From Prostheceraeus crozeri (lineage: Eukaryota; Platyhelminthes; Polycladida; Euryleptidae), in the NCBI GenBank assembly GCA_907163375.1, contig CAJQUW010010359.1, forward strand, positions 682,001 through 746,000: 64,000 bases of DNA, written 5' to 3'. Position numbers and translations under genes: made by a program. Within the stretch, counting starts at the first letter, position 1. The number at the start of each line of letters is the position of its first letter. This document shows, piece by piece, positions 34,431 through 45,949 of the stretch. The notes under the pieces are model-generated. The model saw only the letters and a program-made list of their open reading frames with translations. It did not search any database and was not told the DNA's origin.

Positions 34431-34472
34431 ATCTCGCACGTTTCGGGTTCTAACCCTTAATCAACAAGGAAA
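34431..34472 (-). ncRNA. Decayed hammerhead-like motif
   Basis: The minus strand reads TTGATTAAGGGTTAGAACCC then GAAACGTGCGAG. Stem II (GGGTT/AACCC) and GAAAC are intact. The first box (UUGAUUA) and the cleavage site (GUG) are altered, so it is inactive. Probably a PLE end. Confidence 0.5.
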
Positions 34473-34749
34473 TGAAATAGATCACCATAATTTTAAAGCA
34501 CATGTTTTTTCAGTGCATTTAAAGATAAAAATGCAATAACTCAATATAGATTCTCACCAATATGTGACCTGATTAAATGCGAAATCGGTCCCAAAAGGTT
34601 TGCAAAACAAAACAAGACAGGAAATCGTTTATTGCATTTTGAATAAAAATCATACACTTGCAAATAATGAGAGCAGAAATGTTAAGTTAATGTACATAGA
34701 AATATGAGGAACATCAAAACTGAAAAATTCAAATCACGGGAATTCAGGA

Positions 34750-35560
34750 CTTTAGCTTCATTGATGGGAAACGTTGATTGTCACCGAACTGTTGTAGCTA
34801 GCTCGATGTAATATTGGACGGAACGTTAAAAATGCAGTGGGATCATGGAATGCAGAAGATGAGCAATTTCAGTCATTGGCTTTGTGAAAAAGTTTAGTTG
34901 CAGACTTTTGGAGGATGTCGGAAAAAGGAGAGGCAATTTCACAAGGACATTGAGACGAATGGACAACACGGTGACATCGTTTTATAAACACGTCTATCAT
35001 ACGAAGAGTCTTCTGAGGGAAAGATAGAAATAATGGCGATGCATAACGCAGTAGACTTTGAATTAGGCAAATATACACTGAAGACATGGATTAAAATTAC
35101 ACACAGATTTTAAAATTCAGAGAGCATACAGTCGCTGATTACGTTTAGGAAGAATGTTTGAAAAGTGAAGGTCCCACGAAAGTTTGCTAGTTAAAGTTAC
35201 ACCGAGAAGACGGCGAGTTAACACTTTCCACACATTTTCAGAACATTCACGCAGATTTTCCTCTGAAGTCACAGAGTTTTAACTATTTTTAAAATCAAAT
35301 CGTCAGCATACTTAACTAATGGCATTTCAAGTTTGTAGCGATGTCAGCAATGTAGAAGATGAAAAGATATGGATCAGCCACATATCCTCTTGGCAAAACG
35401 TTTCACTAATTATAAGCAATCTCTTAGGACATCCTTGCTAGATGGTGATTTTGAGAAAGTTCTTCTCGCTTTGTGTTGCCCGTGTTAAAGCAATCAGTCC
35501 AGTCAAAAATTGAGGATCCAATTGAGTTCAGTAACATGATGATCATCTCACCATCATTGA
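34750..35560 (-). mobile_element. LINE reverse-transcriptase remnant (CR1/Jockey group)
   Basis: On the minus strand LVKYADDLILKIV carries the catalytic YADD box (35299-35310). It is followed by RRLLGVTLTSKLSWDLHF, the standard segment after the palm. Further on come IQSLLRYASPLFLSFPQKTL and a KRCHRVVHSS region, the usual 'IRSxLEYAxPVW...L..IQKRA.R' block. Several frame changes and stops separate the blocks. The fragment lies in the long intron, antisense to the host gene. Its 3' end is not clearly defined. Confidence 0.85.
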
Positions 35561-35564
35561 CCCA

Positions 35565-37060
35565 CTCCCACTCTCATCATGTTGTTAGAGAACCCTGTAG
35601 CTGTCCCACATACTACGGACTTGGCCAGTGTCTGGATGACTTATAAATACTTCACAAAGAATTAAGTGCTTGATATTAATCATCAAGATTTATTTATTTA
35701 GGCCTATAACGACAATCAAGAAGCATTCGACATCACATGCTGTAGATTGTAAGTGCGTATGTAAGTAACAGTGCACTGAAACTCGATGAACTTTTTGAAT
35801 ATTTTTTATGCATAATACAGGCAACTTAAATTTTCAGTCCATTTATTCCAGTGCCTGTTATTTCGTGAGTTTGAGTGGGGTATAAAATGCTAAAACTCGA
35901 AATTGCATGATATGCTATGAATCGCTACGGTCGCATCAAGTGTCCACTGTATTTAGTTTAATTAGTCTCTTCTCCGCATTCTCATGCCATGGTAGCCAAA
36001 TACATTTTTCAGCGGAGCATGCCTCATGGGTTACAGAAAATTTTAGAATTCTATGGACTTTCTGTAACAAGAAAGGACGCGTACACATGGATGCATCTAT
36101 ACATGCACTATGATTAGAAAACACTGTAGGGATTCGAAATCCTCGGTAATAACGTCAATTACCATCTCCTGCAGTTAGATCATCAGTTTGAAATAATTTA
36201 AATGTGCTAGACGTTGATAATAGCCTAGTTGTGCGTCTGCGTTGATAGGTGTACAAAAAATTGTAAATTTTTATGAAAGATACTTGGCCCTCATCATGTA
36301 TATTTCTCAGTGCCAAGTTTTGTTCGACTTTGTCCGTTGCTAGACATGTTCGGTCCCGGTACCGGCTCGGGAAGGATGTTGCGGTTCTAGCTTCAGAAAT
36401 ATTTATATGCCTACTTAAATTTCCATTTCTTTTTAAGGTGGTAAATTAATTTACTCTCAGTGAAAGTAAATTTATTGTTCATCATATGAAACCTGAATGT
36501 GAGATGATAAAATTCGAAAGGTGCTGTTATAGTTTGTCTCAGTTGGACATAGATTTTGGGAGTTTGTCTTGTGCGGAACCACCTCCTTTTTCAGCAATTG
36601 AAAACGCTGATTCTCTAGGAACACTGTAACCAGTGTATTACTTAGGCAACACCGATGAAATTATTTTTTAGAATTTACAGCACTTAAATAGAAATTCTGG
36701 CATACTAAGATCTTGTGCAAGGACTTGTCCTATATTGCGCCACCTGCTGTTCGGCCTTAGTACTTTTCTTCTTGGAATTTGTCACTGAACAACTCGTGAT
36801 GCATGCGCTAGTGCTATAGACCACAGACATTCGATCAATATTGATTGTTTCTTGGGAGGTTCGGTGACAGGTTTATCATATTCGTTGCATTGTTTCTTTA
36901 GAAGTGTTGATTTGTAGGTGCTTCTTTTTCAATTTATTAACATTGTATGGACAGTTTATCATCTCTATTTTCTATCATCACGATAATTATTCATTCTTCA
37001 ATTATTAGCGATATTGCATTCGTAACGAAATTATTGCGTTCTTATAATAACTACAATAAC
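35565..37060. other. Intronic, no recognised feature
   Basis: GTTCGGTCCCGGTACCGG at about 36350 resembles an end motif of hAT-type repeats but has no partner. Otherwise nothing. Confidence 0.3.
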
Positions 37061-37064
37061 TATA

Positions 37065-39085
37065 ACAATCACAGAATTTGATTCACCTGCGCGCGCTTCG
37101 GTTTCTAGAATCGTATTTACGTATCTGTCCTTAACATCGAAATGTCACATCACAGAATTATCCATCTTGCTTTGGATAATTCGCATATCGCCTGTTATTG
37201 GAGATGGCAAACAATAAGCTGTCAACCGGGTTTGTACGTCCAGAGCCAGTGAATGAGTGGCGTGCATGCTGTGATATCACTTCGCACACACCAAAACACA
37301 CATCGCTGTCTGGCTAACATTCGATTCAGTGAATGCACTATGCCGCGAGGAATGCTCAGAAGAGGATAGTGAATGAATCATCAGGTGAACTGATTTTCGT
37401 GCGCCTGCTATTTTCTTTAATAACGATCAGATCGACCAACATTATGGAGAAAACTTGTGCGCAATGATCTGAATTCTTTGAATCTGAAGGAATTGTGGCA
37501 ATCGAAGCTTTTTGATGGAATTCACAGCAATCCGCAAGCGATGCAAGACTTTTTTCCTATCTCTGTAGGGTATTAGGAATACCTTTTTCCACACATAATA
37601 AGTTCCGCGATGTGACGGCGAATTCCAATAGATCACACTTCTAGTAAACCGAAGCAGATAGACAAAACATTTAATTGTGATTTCACTAGTTCTTACAATA
37701 ACTATTATGCAAGATATTATATTCGCACCCGTAAATACATGTAGTAATTGATAAATAACCAGAGGTCGCAGAGCTGCCTGAACGCGTGAAAAATAAGAAT
37801 TTACTACGTGAGAAATCATAATTGATCTGCTTGAAGAATTTTGAATATTCTTGCTATCTTTGTGAAAGAATGCACACGCGTTTTTCTACTTTCGCGACAT
37901 TTCCAAAGAAAATAGCATCTATTCTGATGTGATATCCTAATATTCTGAGCGAGTGTATCAAACTCAAGTGAAATGGGATACATTTTAAGAAGAATAAATA
38001 TTAGTTCTATGTTTTATGAATAACAGTCATAGCATAATTATGCAGCAGAAGATACCCTACACTCATGATCGATGATGTTCACAAAAAAATCGATGATCTC
38101 GAAATTCTGTCCATGCAGGGTGTTTGGCAAAAAGTCAAGAAATTCAATAAATGCATAAACTCAACTTTCGCAAAGTGCTTGCATGATTGCTCGCTTCTGA
38201 TTTCTCGAATACGATTTGGATGGGAATCAACAGCTTCATATTTCGATATTTTTCAGGTCAAGACAATCTGTAGCATTACATGTAGTAATGATGTACCGAA
38301 TTTAGAGATTTTAAGTCGAACCTGATTTGCAGGGTTTTCAAGATTACAACAAATTTCAATTATTAAATAGTCACTGGATGATTAAAGCCACATGCTGCAG
38401 AAACGTTAGATAGCAATTTACCAGTGGACAATTTTACTCTGGACTGGAACCATTAACCCTTGCCCCAGTGGAGTGTTTTAATATTTTGTTTATCTGCTTC
38501 GGTTCGCTAGAAGTGTGATTAATACGAAATTGACGGCACATCGAGGAACTTATTAAGTGGGCAAAAAGGAATTCCTAATGCCTTACAGAGATAGGAAAAA
38601 AAGTCATGCGTCGTTTGCGGATTAATGTGAGCTCCAGCAAAGTGCTTCAATTGCCAAAATTCCTTCAGATTCGAAGAATTCAGATCATTGCGCACAAGTA
38701 TTCTCCATAATGTTGGCCCTTCCGATCATTATTGAAGAAAATAGCAGGCGTACGAAAATTAGTTCACTTGATGTTTTCACATCCTCTCCTCGGCATTTCT
38801 CTTTGAATGGTGCATACGCTGAATCGAATGTTAGCCAGGCGATGTGTGTTTGGTGTGTGTGAAGTGATATCACAGCACGCACGAATCTCTCACTAGCTCT
38901 GTTGTCCTTTGCTGACAGCTTATTGTTTGCCATTTCCAATAACAAGCGATACACGAATTATCGAGAAGGAGCAAGTTGTCTAATTCTGTGATGTGCCATT
39001 TCGATATTAAGGTTACATACAATTCTTCCTTTCTAGGAAACCGAAGCGCGCGCAGATGAATATAATTCTGTGGTTTAACAAAGGC
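37065..39085. repeat. Large inverted repeat (arms ~600 bp)
   Basis: The left arm 37065-37670 and the right arm 38482-39085 are inverted copies at roughly 80-85% identity by eye. Matching blocks include CTGCGCGCGCTTCGGTTTC, GGCAAACAATAAGCTGTCA and ACACTTCTAG.GAACCGAAGC. The spacer of about 810 bp is unrelated single-copy-looking sequence. A 125-codon minus frame (37819-37442) overlaps the inner left arm but has no known motif. Candidates are a Foldback-type transposon or an old inverted segmental duplication. Confidence 0.85.
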
Positions 39086-39114
39086 GCCCGGTGAGGGGGC
39101 CGAAACTAAAGTTT

Positions 39115-39358
39115 CAAATTCAAGACAAAATATACCAAATGAAAGCTTTCATCATGACGAGTCAGAATATTATCACTGTTTTAATATTTAGAGTCACTGT
39201 GGAGGTCTAATGTCAAAAAGATGGTTTTTTACTATGATTACTATTTCTTGCCATATCTCAGAAACCATTTGACCAAATTCAAAACAAAATACACCAAATG
39301 AAAACTTTTATGATGACGAGTCAGAATATCATCATTGCTTTGATATTCAAGGTCGCTG
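39115..39358. repeat. Tandem duplication, ~160-bp period
   Basis: The blocks at 39115-39201 and 39274-39358 share AAATTCAA.ACAAAATA.ACC and GATGACGAGTCAGAATAT. The similarity is about 85% over 85 bp, and the interval between the blocks is less similar. Confidence 0.75.
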
Positions 39359-39359
39359 A

Positions 39360-41266
39360 GATTTGGAAATACCGATAAATATTAGCAAGTTTGTGTTTTG
39401 CAATCCGGTCCAATTACGAATATTTCGCAATTTCAAATTTTTAATTCTAGACTTCGAAGTCTAAATAGAATCTACAAAGGAGTTATCATTTTCTGTTCAA
39501 ATTGACACGAGAACATTTTCTTTTATAAATTCGAATAGTTTTGATATTACTAAGGACACCTGAAAACATTCAAAGTGAAAATTGTGCTAATTCGACACGT
39601 CTGTCGTACATTCAAATTTTTTAAAACTCATTGTGACGAAAGTATTTAGCTGATGTTATTCAAAATTGGTGAAAAGCTGTGGAATACGCAGAAAATAAGC
39701 TATCCAAAATTTGGAGTTCGCATCTTCCTCCGTTCAGGAACTTGATAAAATTTTCGGTAGTGGGGTGCTTAGCCGATTGACTTTCACACCTATGTCTTAA
39801 GCGAGAGACATCTTAAAATGTTCATTTTCTCTCAGCTTAGCCATAAGCCAGTGAGGGTAGGCAATCAATCTAAGCAACTTTACGATGTTAATCTGGTTGT
39901 GGAATGTTATTTTCCTTTAAAACTCGCATGATTTTGACTGAATTTGACAAATCAATATCGTCGGGCGCGTCCAAGCGTATGCCTACGTTTGGAACTAAAC
40001 CAGAGAAACCGGGAATCATTGAACAACGACTGACTATGAAGTAGATGAGACCTCTTAACTATTCATATCAGGATGTTGATGAGGTTGCATTAAATTATCT
40101 AGGAAAAGTAGGTCATTTGATGAAAATGCCCATAGATCGAATTGATTGGGATGCCCTCTAAACTAGCATCTAATCTAACCCAATCATGCTTAGAAAACGA
40201 AAATGTACACAATTTCTTCATGTTATGGAACTGGTAGTCCCGTGTTTTTTTAATTACAAATACTAGCTAATCGATAAACATTAATACACTTTAGCAATAA
40301 ATAGTAAGTACTAAAAAGTACTCCTTGCTTATTGGGACAAAGAAACACACAGCTGTGGTTCATAGCAGCAGTTCCTTCAAGGTGACTATTGCGGATTCCC
40401 CGTTTCAAAATTATGTTTTTAGATGTATTCGATTCCATCAAAAAATCAGTATTTCCCAAGGAGCCCAATTTGAGGTGAATGTCAATATTGAAAGTTTTTT
40501 TGACTAATCGCCAATTAGCTGAAGCTTGTAAGATGTGCAAACATGAAAAACGCGCCATTTGAGTAAAATTTATGTAAATGGAGATCTGGTGAATTGGTTA
40601 GTGACACTCTTAAAAGTGACTGCATGAAAAAGTCGAAAATCAGCACTGCGACTCCCTGCAAATGAGATGTGGTCTCAGAAAATCACAATCCATTGATGCC
40701 TCTGGAGGAGATCTTGTGTTTGGGCACGCTCTTGTTTGATGCAGAGCTGCTTCTAACGAAATAGGATCTGTGGAGGAGACTGAGTGAAGCAACATCCCGT
40801 CTGACGGAGAACGACTGCAGTAATTGTAATTTAAGGTTGCAATATTATAGATTATGAGGTTATTGGCACATAACTTGTAAGACCCATTTGTCTCATTAAT
40901 ATAGTTATTCGAGTCTGGCTCTTTTCCGGAGTCGAACGTATCAATCCATTGCATCGCCAGCTTAATACAAAGTTTGCAAGATATATTGTACATTCGGATT
41001 TTTAACCTCAGAGGATTGGCGAAGACAATGAATGTTTCATAATGCAATAACGAGGTAATTCCTCAATTTTTTAATTTATTCCATACTACACTGCGTGCGG
41101 TCTATTTTGATCGATTATCTTTGGCACAAGTTGATCAACATCAAGCTCTTAGATTCCGTTTCTAGTTCTGACATAAAGAATTTCAATACTTCTTTTATAA
41201 ACTAGTGACAACCACTCTAGGGAAGAATTGTGCGTTTCCAATATTGCGGAGGATAGCATCAAATGG
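39360..41266. other. Intronic, no recognised feature
   Basis: A 135-codon minus frame (41047-40640) has no recognisable motif. Confidence 0.35.
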
Positions 41267-41274
41267 ATTGTAGG

Positions 41275-42135
41275 CAGTGTTGCCACAGCGGCGGAATTGG
41301 CGGAATCGGCGGAAATCTTGAGGTGGTGGCGGAATTCTTGGAATTTGAGAATTCCGCCGGTCCTATTTTTTTATCATTCGGCGCAAGCTTAATTATCCTA
41401 CAGGTAGAAAACAAAAATGCGGATTTTCAGTTTCTTGTCCGTGTCAACTTGCATGATGTTCCTACAGTATTGGAACGTTTCAATCTCAGATACTCGCTTC
41501 ACATCTCGTCATGATTTAGCGATTTAACCATTAGATTTTCAATCTCTCTGAAATTACTTCTAAAATCAAAACTTCTTAATGTTGTCTAGACTGTGTCATA
41601 TGTGTTAACGAATCACACGAATCAACGTTCTTATTGACATGTACCGTGCACGTAGGGTGCTACCAAGGAGAACCGAAAATTATATAAGTCATTAAAATGA
41701 TAAAACCTCTGTTCAAGATATTATCTAGCCTCTTATTAATGGAATGGTCCTATCAGCAGGCCTACGTAACTCAGCATCTGTTTTGTGCTATTTTTTCAAA
41801 TTGAATTACTTGATCAGTGAATTGGTAGAGTTGCAATTGAAGCATTTGTGATGCGCATTAAACTCACTGCTTTGGAATCCATTGCTGAATTAATGATGAT
41901 AAGGTACCTATGATGGGAGGGCATGGGAAACAAAAGAAAAATCAGGTTACTCAATTTAGTATGCATCATTATTTATATAAGCTAAATTGCGTGATGTACG
42001 TGCGTGTGACTGTAAATCGATCCCCAAAATTGCTTTATCTATCTTTAATAAAGCGATTCATACATAGGTCTAGGAATCGGCACACCTAGACCGTCGCGGC
42101 GGAATTCTTCCCATTTGGCCGCTGTGGCAACACTG
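41275..42135. mobile_element. Non-autonomous hAT transposon with exact 8-bp target duplication
   Basis: The ends CAGTGTTGCCACAGCGGC are exact 18-bp inverted repeats (41275-41292 and 42118-42135). They are flanked by the direct 8-mer ATTGTAGG on both sides (41267-41274 and 42136-42143). CAGTG ends plus an 8-bp duplication define hAT. GGCGGAAT units are repeated next to both ends (about 41289-41332 and 42097-42107) and could bind transposase. There is no transposase frame, so the 861-bp element is non-autonomous. An intact target duplication indicates a comparatively young insertion. Confidence 0.95.
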
Positions 42136-42144
42136 ATTGTAGGC

Positions 42145-43740
42145 ACATCACCTTAGGTTTACAATGCTCACAAATTTATTTACTTATAGTAAGTACCACA
42201 ACATTTAGATCCTCTCATTCACTCGTTTGCTTTCTTATCTTCCCCGGTTGTCTGCTGTTTGATATGTTACTCCTAGACAACTGAAACCAAAATATCCCTT
42301 TTTTCTAAAAATATTCTCCTAATGTCGTTAATCATCTGGAAATTCTCAGCCTCTTCTCAATCCTTCTCAACGTTCGGCAAACGAATTGATATTTATATAT
42401 GCTCCAAGCATAAACACGGCTGCAAATTAGAGGTGTGCTGTGTCAATTGTTAGCCAAGATACATGCATGAGTTGGAATGTAGTGCTAATAAACGCTAATT
42501 ATATATACAAGAAAACGTGCTAGCTTTCGATAAACTAACGAACCTAAGAAGGACATGAAATATTGCTCTTTCTTGTTTTACATAGAAGAAATATGTCGGC
42601 AAAGGGTCACAATATTTTCGTCCTAAGTAATTAGTCACTCACCGCATTTCAGTATATTGTTGTTTTCGTCTTTCTCAATTATTTGCATCATGTAATTGAC
42701 TATTATCTATCATAGAAGCAAATTTACAATCACAAATATACTCTGATTAACACTAATGTCGCTCTCTCCATGCCAATGAAGAATGATTATGTTCAATAAA
42801 ATGTCGAACTGATACAATAATTTCGTTTATTAGTTTGAATGTCAAATGTGCCATTGCATCTAGATTTTGTGACTTTATATGCCGGTACTTCACCTTGCTC
42901 TTACAAATTGACATAACTAGAAACATTACTTCTACTGTTTTTATAAAAGTTGTATATTCTGTTACTTAAAGTTGTAGTCCATACTTTTTTGAAATGTTTC
43001 CTTAGGTTTTCTCTTTAGTGCAAATCTAGTTATTTGTGAAGATACATGCTCTTCACAGTCCGCAAGTAATCGGAAAGAGACATGATCAGGAACTGTTATA
43101 GACCTCATTCATAACTATGATAGATAGACCTGATGCGATTTTGCGAAATTACGTTTACGGTTTTCAAGCGAAATTTTGAGTAATGCTCTTGCGAGGCATC
43201 CTGTCACAGTATAAGACAGGGGTCTCACTCGGCAAAAAATTAGCTGAGGTAGTGGCAAAAATAACATGAAGAGCATAAAAATTGCAAAAAATTCGGCATT
43301 TTTTCCATCGCTCAATAGAATTGAGCCTAGTTGTAAAATCAAAAAACGCAAATATTTCAAAACACATAGTTTCATCTCAGCCATCACTTACTTCGTTCGG
43401 AAGCTGTCGTCATCAAACAGCAATATGGATCCAAATAAATGCGCAATTGAGAACTATCTTTTTGTTTTCGAAGCCATCGCCTCATGCCTCAGTCTATCAA
43501 TGCATCTAATGCATCTTAAATCAGGGAGATGTACGAGCCCTTGACGACTTGGAAATCGCCCATTATTTAAGCGGTCTTATCTCCGTTGCTGGAGCGATAT
43601 GTCTAGACTATAGTCGTATATCTCATTTCATTATTTTGTTAATTGCATTTACGATATGCTTTGATAGACATATTCCCCTCAACTGGTATTAATATCAGCT
43701 GTCAAATGTGACGAACCAATTATTCACTGATCATAATTGC
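42145..43740. other. Intronic, no recognised feature
   Basis: CAGGGGTCTCACTCGGC at 43217 could be a transposon end; no partner end found. Frames on both strands around 43115-43544 are unsupported. Confidence 0.3.
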
Positions 43741-43800
43741 AATGACAGATGATGTGTGGAGATAATGATCCTGCCATTATTGACATCCATCGCATGTAAA

Positions 43801-43877
43801 CGGTCGTAGCTGCTCAGTTAGTAGAGCAACAGGTCTAGATAACCTGCAGTCGTAGGTTCGAGTCCTACCACCCGCAC
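43801..43877 (+). pseudogene. tRNA-like sequence (pseudogene or SINE head)
   Basis: A D-arm GCTC/GAGC, an anticodon stem CAGGT/ACCTG with loop CTAGATA (formal anticodon AGA), a T-arm GTAGG/CCTAC with loop TTCGAGT and a B box GGTTCGAGTCC are all present. The 5' acceptor strand does not pair with the 3' strand CACCCGC, and there are three extra bases before the D-arm. AGA would be serine, yet there is no long variable arm. So this is not a working tRNA but a pseudogene or the head of a tRNA-derived repeat. Confidence 0.6.
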
Positions 43878-44173
43878 ATCATCTACATGACATTTGATCC
43901 ATCATTTATCTCATTTCATTCTTATTGTTAATTTGTAACAATCCGAGAAATTTACCTGATTTTCAACTAGCAATTATTGAATTTCCATATAACTGACAAT
44001 ATCGCTTATAAAGCTATTTGAGTAGTATTTATAGTATATTGTCATCCTTTGTATAACAACTACACAGATGCATTCGTGAATGGATGAATATGTTCATTTA
44101 ACTTCATCTCCACGTTGTCAAGCTAATAATCACTATGATCTATGTATTCAGGGTAGTCTATCGCCCACGAATT

Positions 44174-44260
44174 TTATGGGTTTATACGCACATACACGAA
44201 TTAAAAATGTCATGCCACGAATAATGATCACCTAAAGAAGAGACAGTGACTGTTACAACT
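44174..44260 (+). repeat. Dispersed direct repeat, unit 1
   Basis: Contains GGTTTATACGC.CATACACG and AATTAAAAATGTCATGCCA. It is shared with unit 2 at 45861-45945 in the same orientation, about 80% alike over 85 bases. Confidence 0.75.
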
Positions 44261-45860
44261 ATAAGGAAAATTATAAGCAATTATCGTTTCAACTTTGATA
44301 ACTACAGACTGTTGTTGATCTTGATTGCTAATGTCTCTACAAAAATGTCACTTTATTATTGTTTTTGATAGCGAATTTCGAGATTCTTACATTACTGATC
44401 TTCAACATTTACGTATGCTTTTTAAATTGAAATGGGCTATCTATCGCATTTATCCTATCAACTATTTCAGTTTGTCACTGAATCAAATGGTATGAAGCAC
44501 TCATGGGTACCTTGTTTAGCTTTCATGAAAATGAAAGATGAGTTGTACTGCTTATTTCTCGCTGCTTAACCTTTGCATTAAAGGGACAAGATTTAGGAAG
44601 CATCTTCAGGTATTTTATTTAGATGCAGTTCATCATACAGCAAAAAATGAATTATATTGAAAATGCCACACTGAGTATGCAATTTCATATTAGCCCATTC
44701 TCTCGCCCATGCAAAAGATTCCAAACAGCACCGTCGCTGGTGCCCTAGCCCCAACTTGAGCCCCAAGAATCAGTAACCGTTAACAAGATTGACAATCAAC
44801 ATGTCATATCTAGTGCGAATATCTATTGCACTTGCTTTCCTGAAGCGCATTTCTTAGAGACCACTCTGCATGCTGATTTTTACCATTTCCACAGTTAACC
44901 ACAAGTATATACTTAATAACAAGACTTTCTGCTCGCATTTTTTTTCTTTCTTGAAAATATAGTTAGCTTAAAAATGTCTGAATTGAGTTTAATAAGTACA
45001 AAATTGTTTTAGCCTTTTCTGAAGATTGTTTCCCATTTGTGGTTAAGGATAGCCACAAGATTTTGAGCATACTTGTAGTTTCATTAATTGATGGTTTTGC
45101 CTATTATTTTCAACATGTGAATTTAATTAATGCATCAAATATTCCCGAAAAATACACGAATTTTATTTTCAGACCTGTACTGTCACCTTGAAAAAGCGAT
45201 AATTGGAGTTTTGAAGAAAAAAGAACTGTGAAAATGTAGGTCGACTTATCTAATTATAGAGCTGATCGTAAGGAACGGTCCGCCGAAGTTATGCTGAAAC
45301 TCAAACGATTCTCATGCTTTCCAATCGCACGTCGCACAACAACGTGCCATGCATCATTCAATACGTTTGTATCTTACTCAGTTTTCAAATAAGATATGAT
45401 AAACGTGTATCCGTTGTATCTGCTGAACAGTACTCAAAATATGAAAATCGTTCAATTTAAAAATCGCAAGTTTTCAATAAGAGACATGTGAATATGATAA
45501 TGAATCAAGTACGGGGACTGTCTAAGCTTTCTTTTGATCTACCGGTAATCAAAATCGGTAAACTAGGAAAAGAATAGTGACATCGTGAAGTTATCACAAA
45601 GTCGTGACTCTTTCGGTTGAAAATGTCATATTCTTTTTTTTCCATCAAAAATGTTAATGTTTGGCATCTTCAGAATCCTTGCGATATAAACATGCAGGGC
45701 AAAAAGTACGCAGTCACTGTGATGGACATGCCTTTGTCAATTGTTTGCACAAGTTAAAAAACCTTGCATGTTTTTCGTGTACTTTAGCGGCAATGACAAA
45801 AAATTTTGAAGAAGTTTGAAAAAGAGCATTGAACTTATTTGAATAAAACTTGCATATTTT

Positions 45861-45945
45861 GTTGGTTTATACGCATATACACGAATTAAAAATGTCATGC
45901 CATGAAAAATAATAACCTAAGGAATAGGCAGTAAGCATCACAACA
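45861..45945 (+). repeat. Dispersed direct repeat, unit 2
   Basis: Second copy of the unit at 44174, 1,687 bases downstream. The sequence between them (44260-45860) is not otherwise recognised. Too little is present to call the pair terminal repeats of one element. Confidence 0.75.
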
Positions 45946-45949
45946 ATAT

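Noticed and set aside
37442-37819. 125-codon minus-strand frame
   Set aside because: Overlaps the inner part of a large inverted repeat and shows no domain; the frame is not preserved in the other arm.
40640-41047. 135-codon minus-strand frame
   Set aside because: No recognisable domain, no splice sites, ordinary AT-rich composition.
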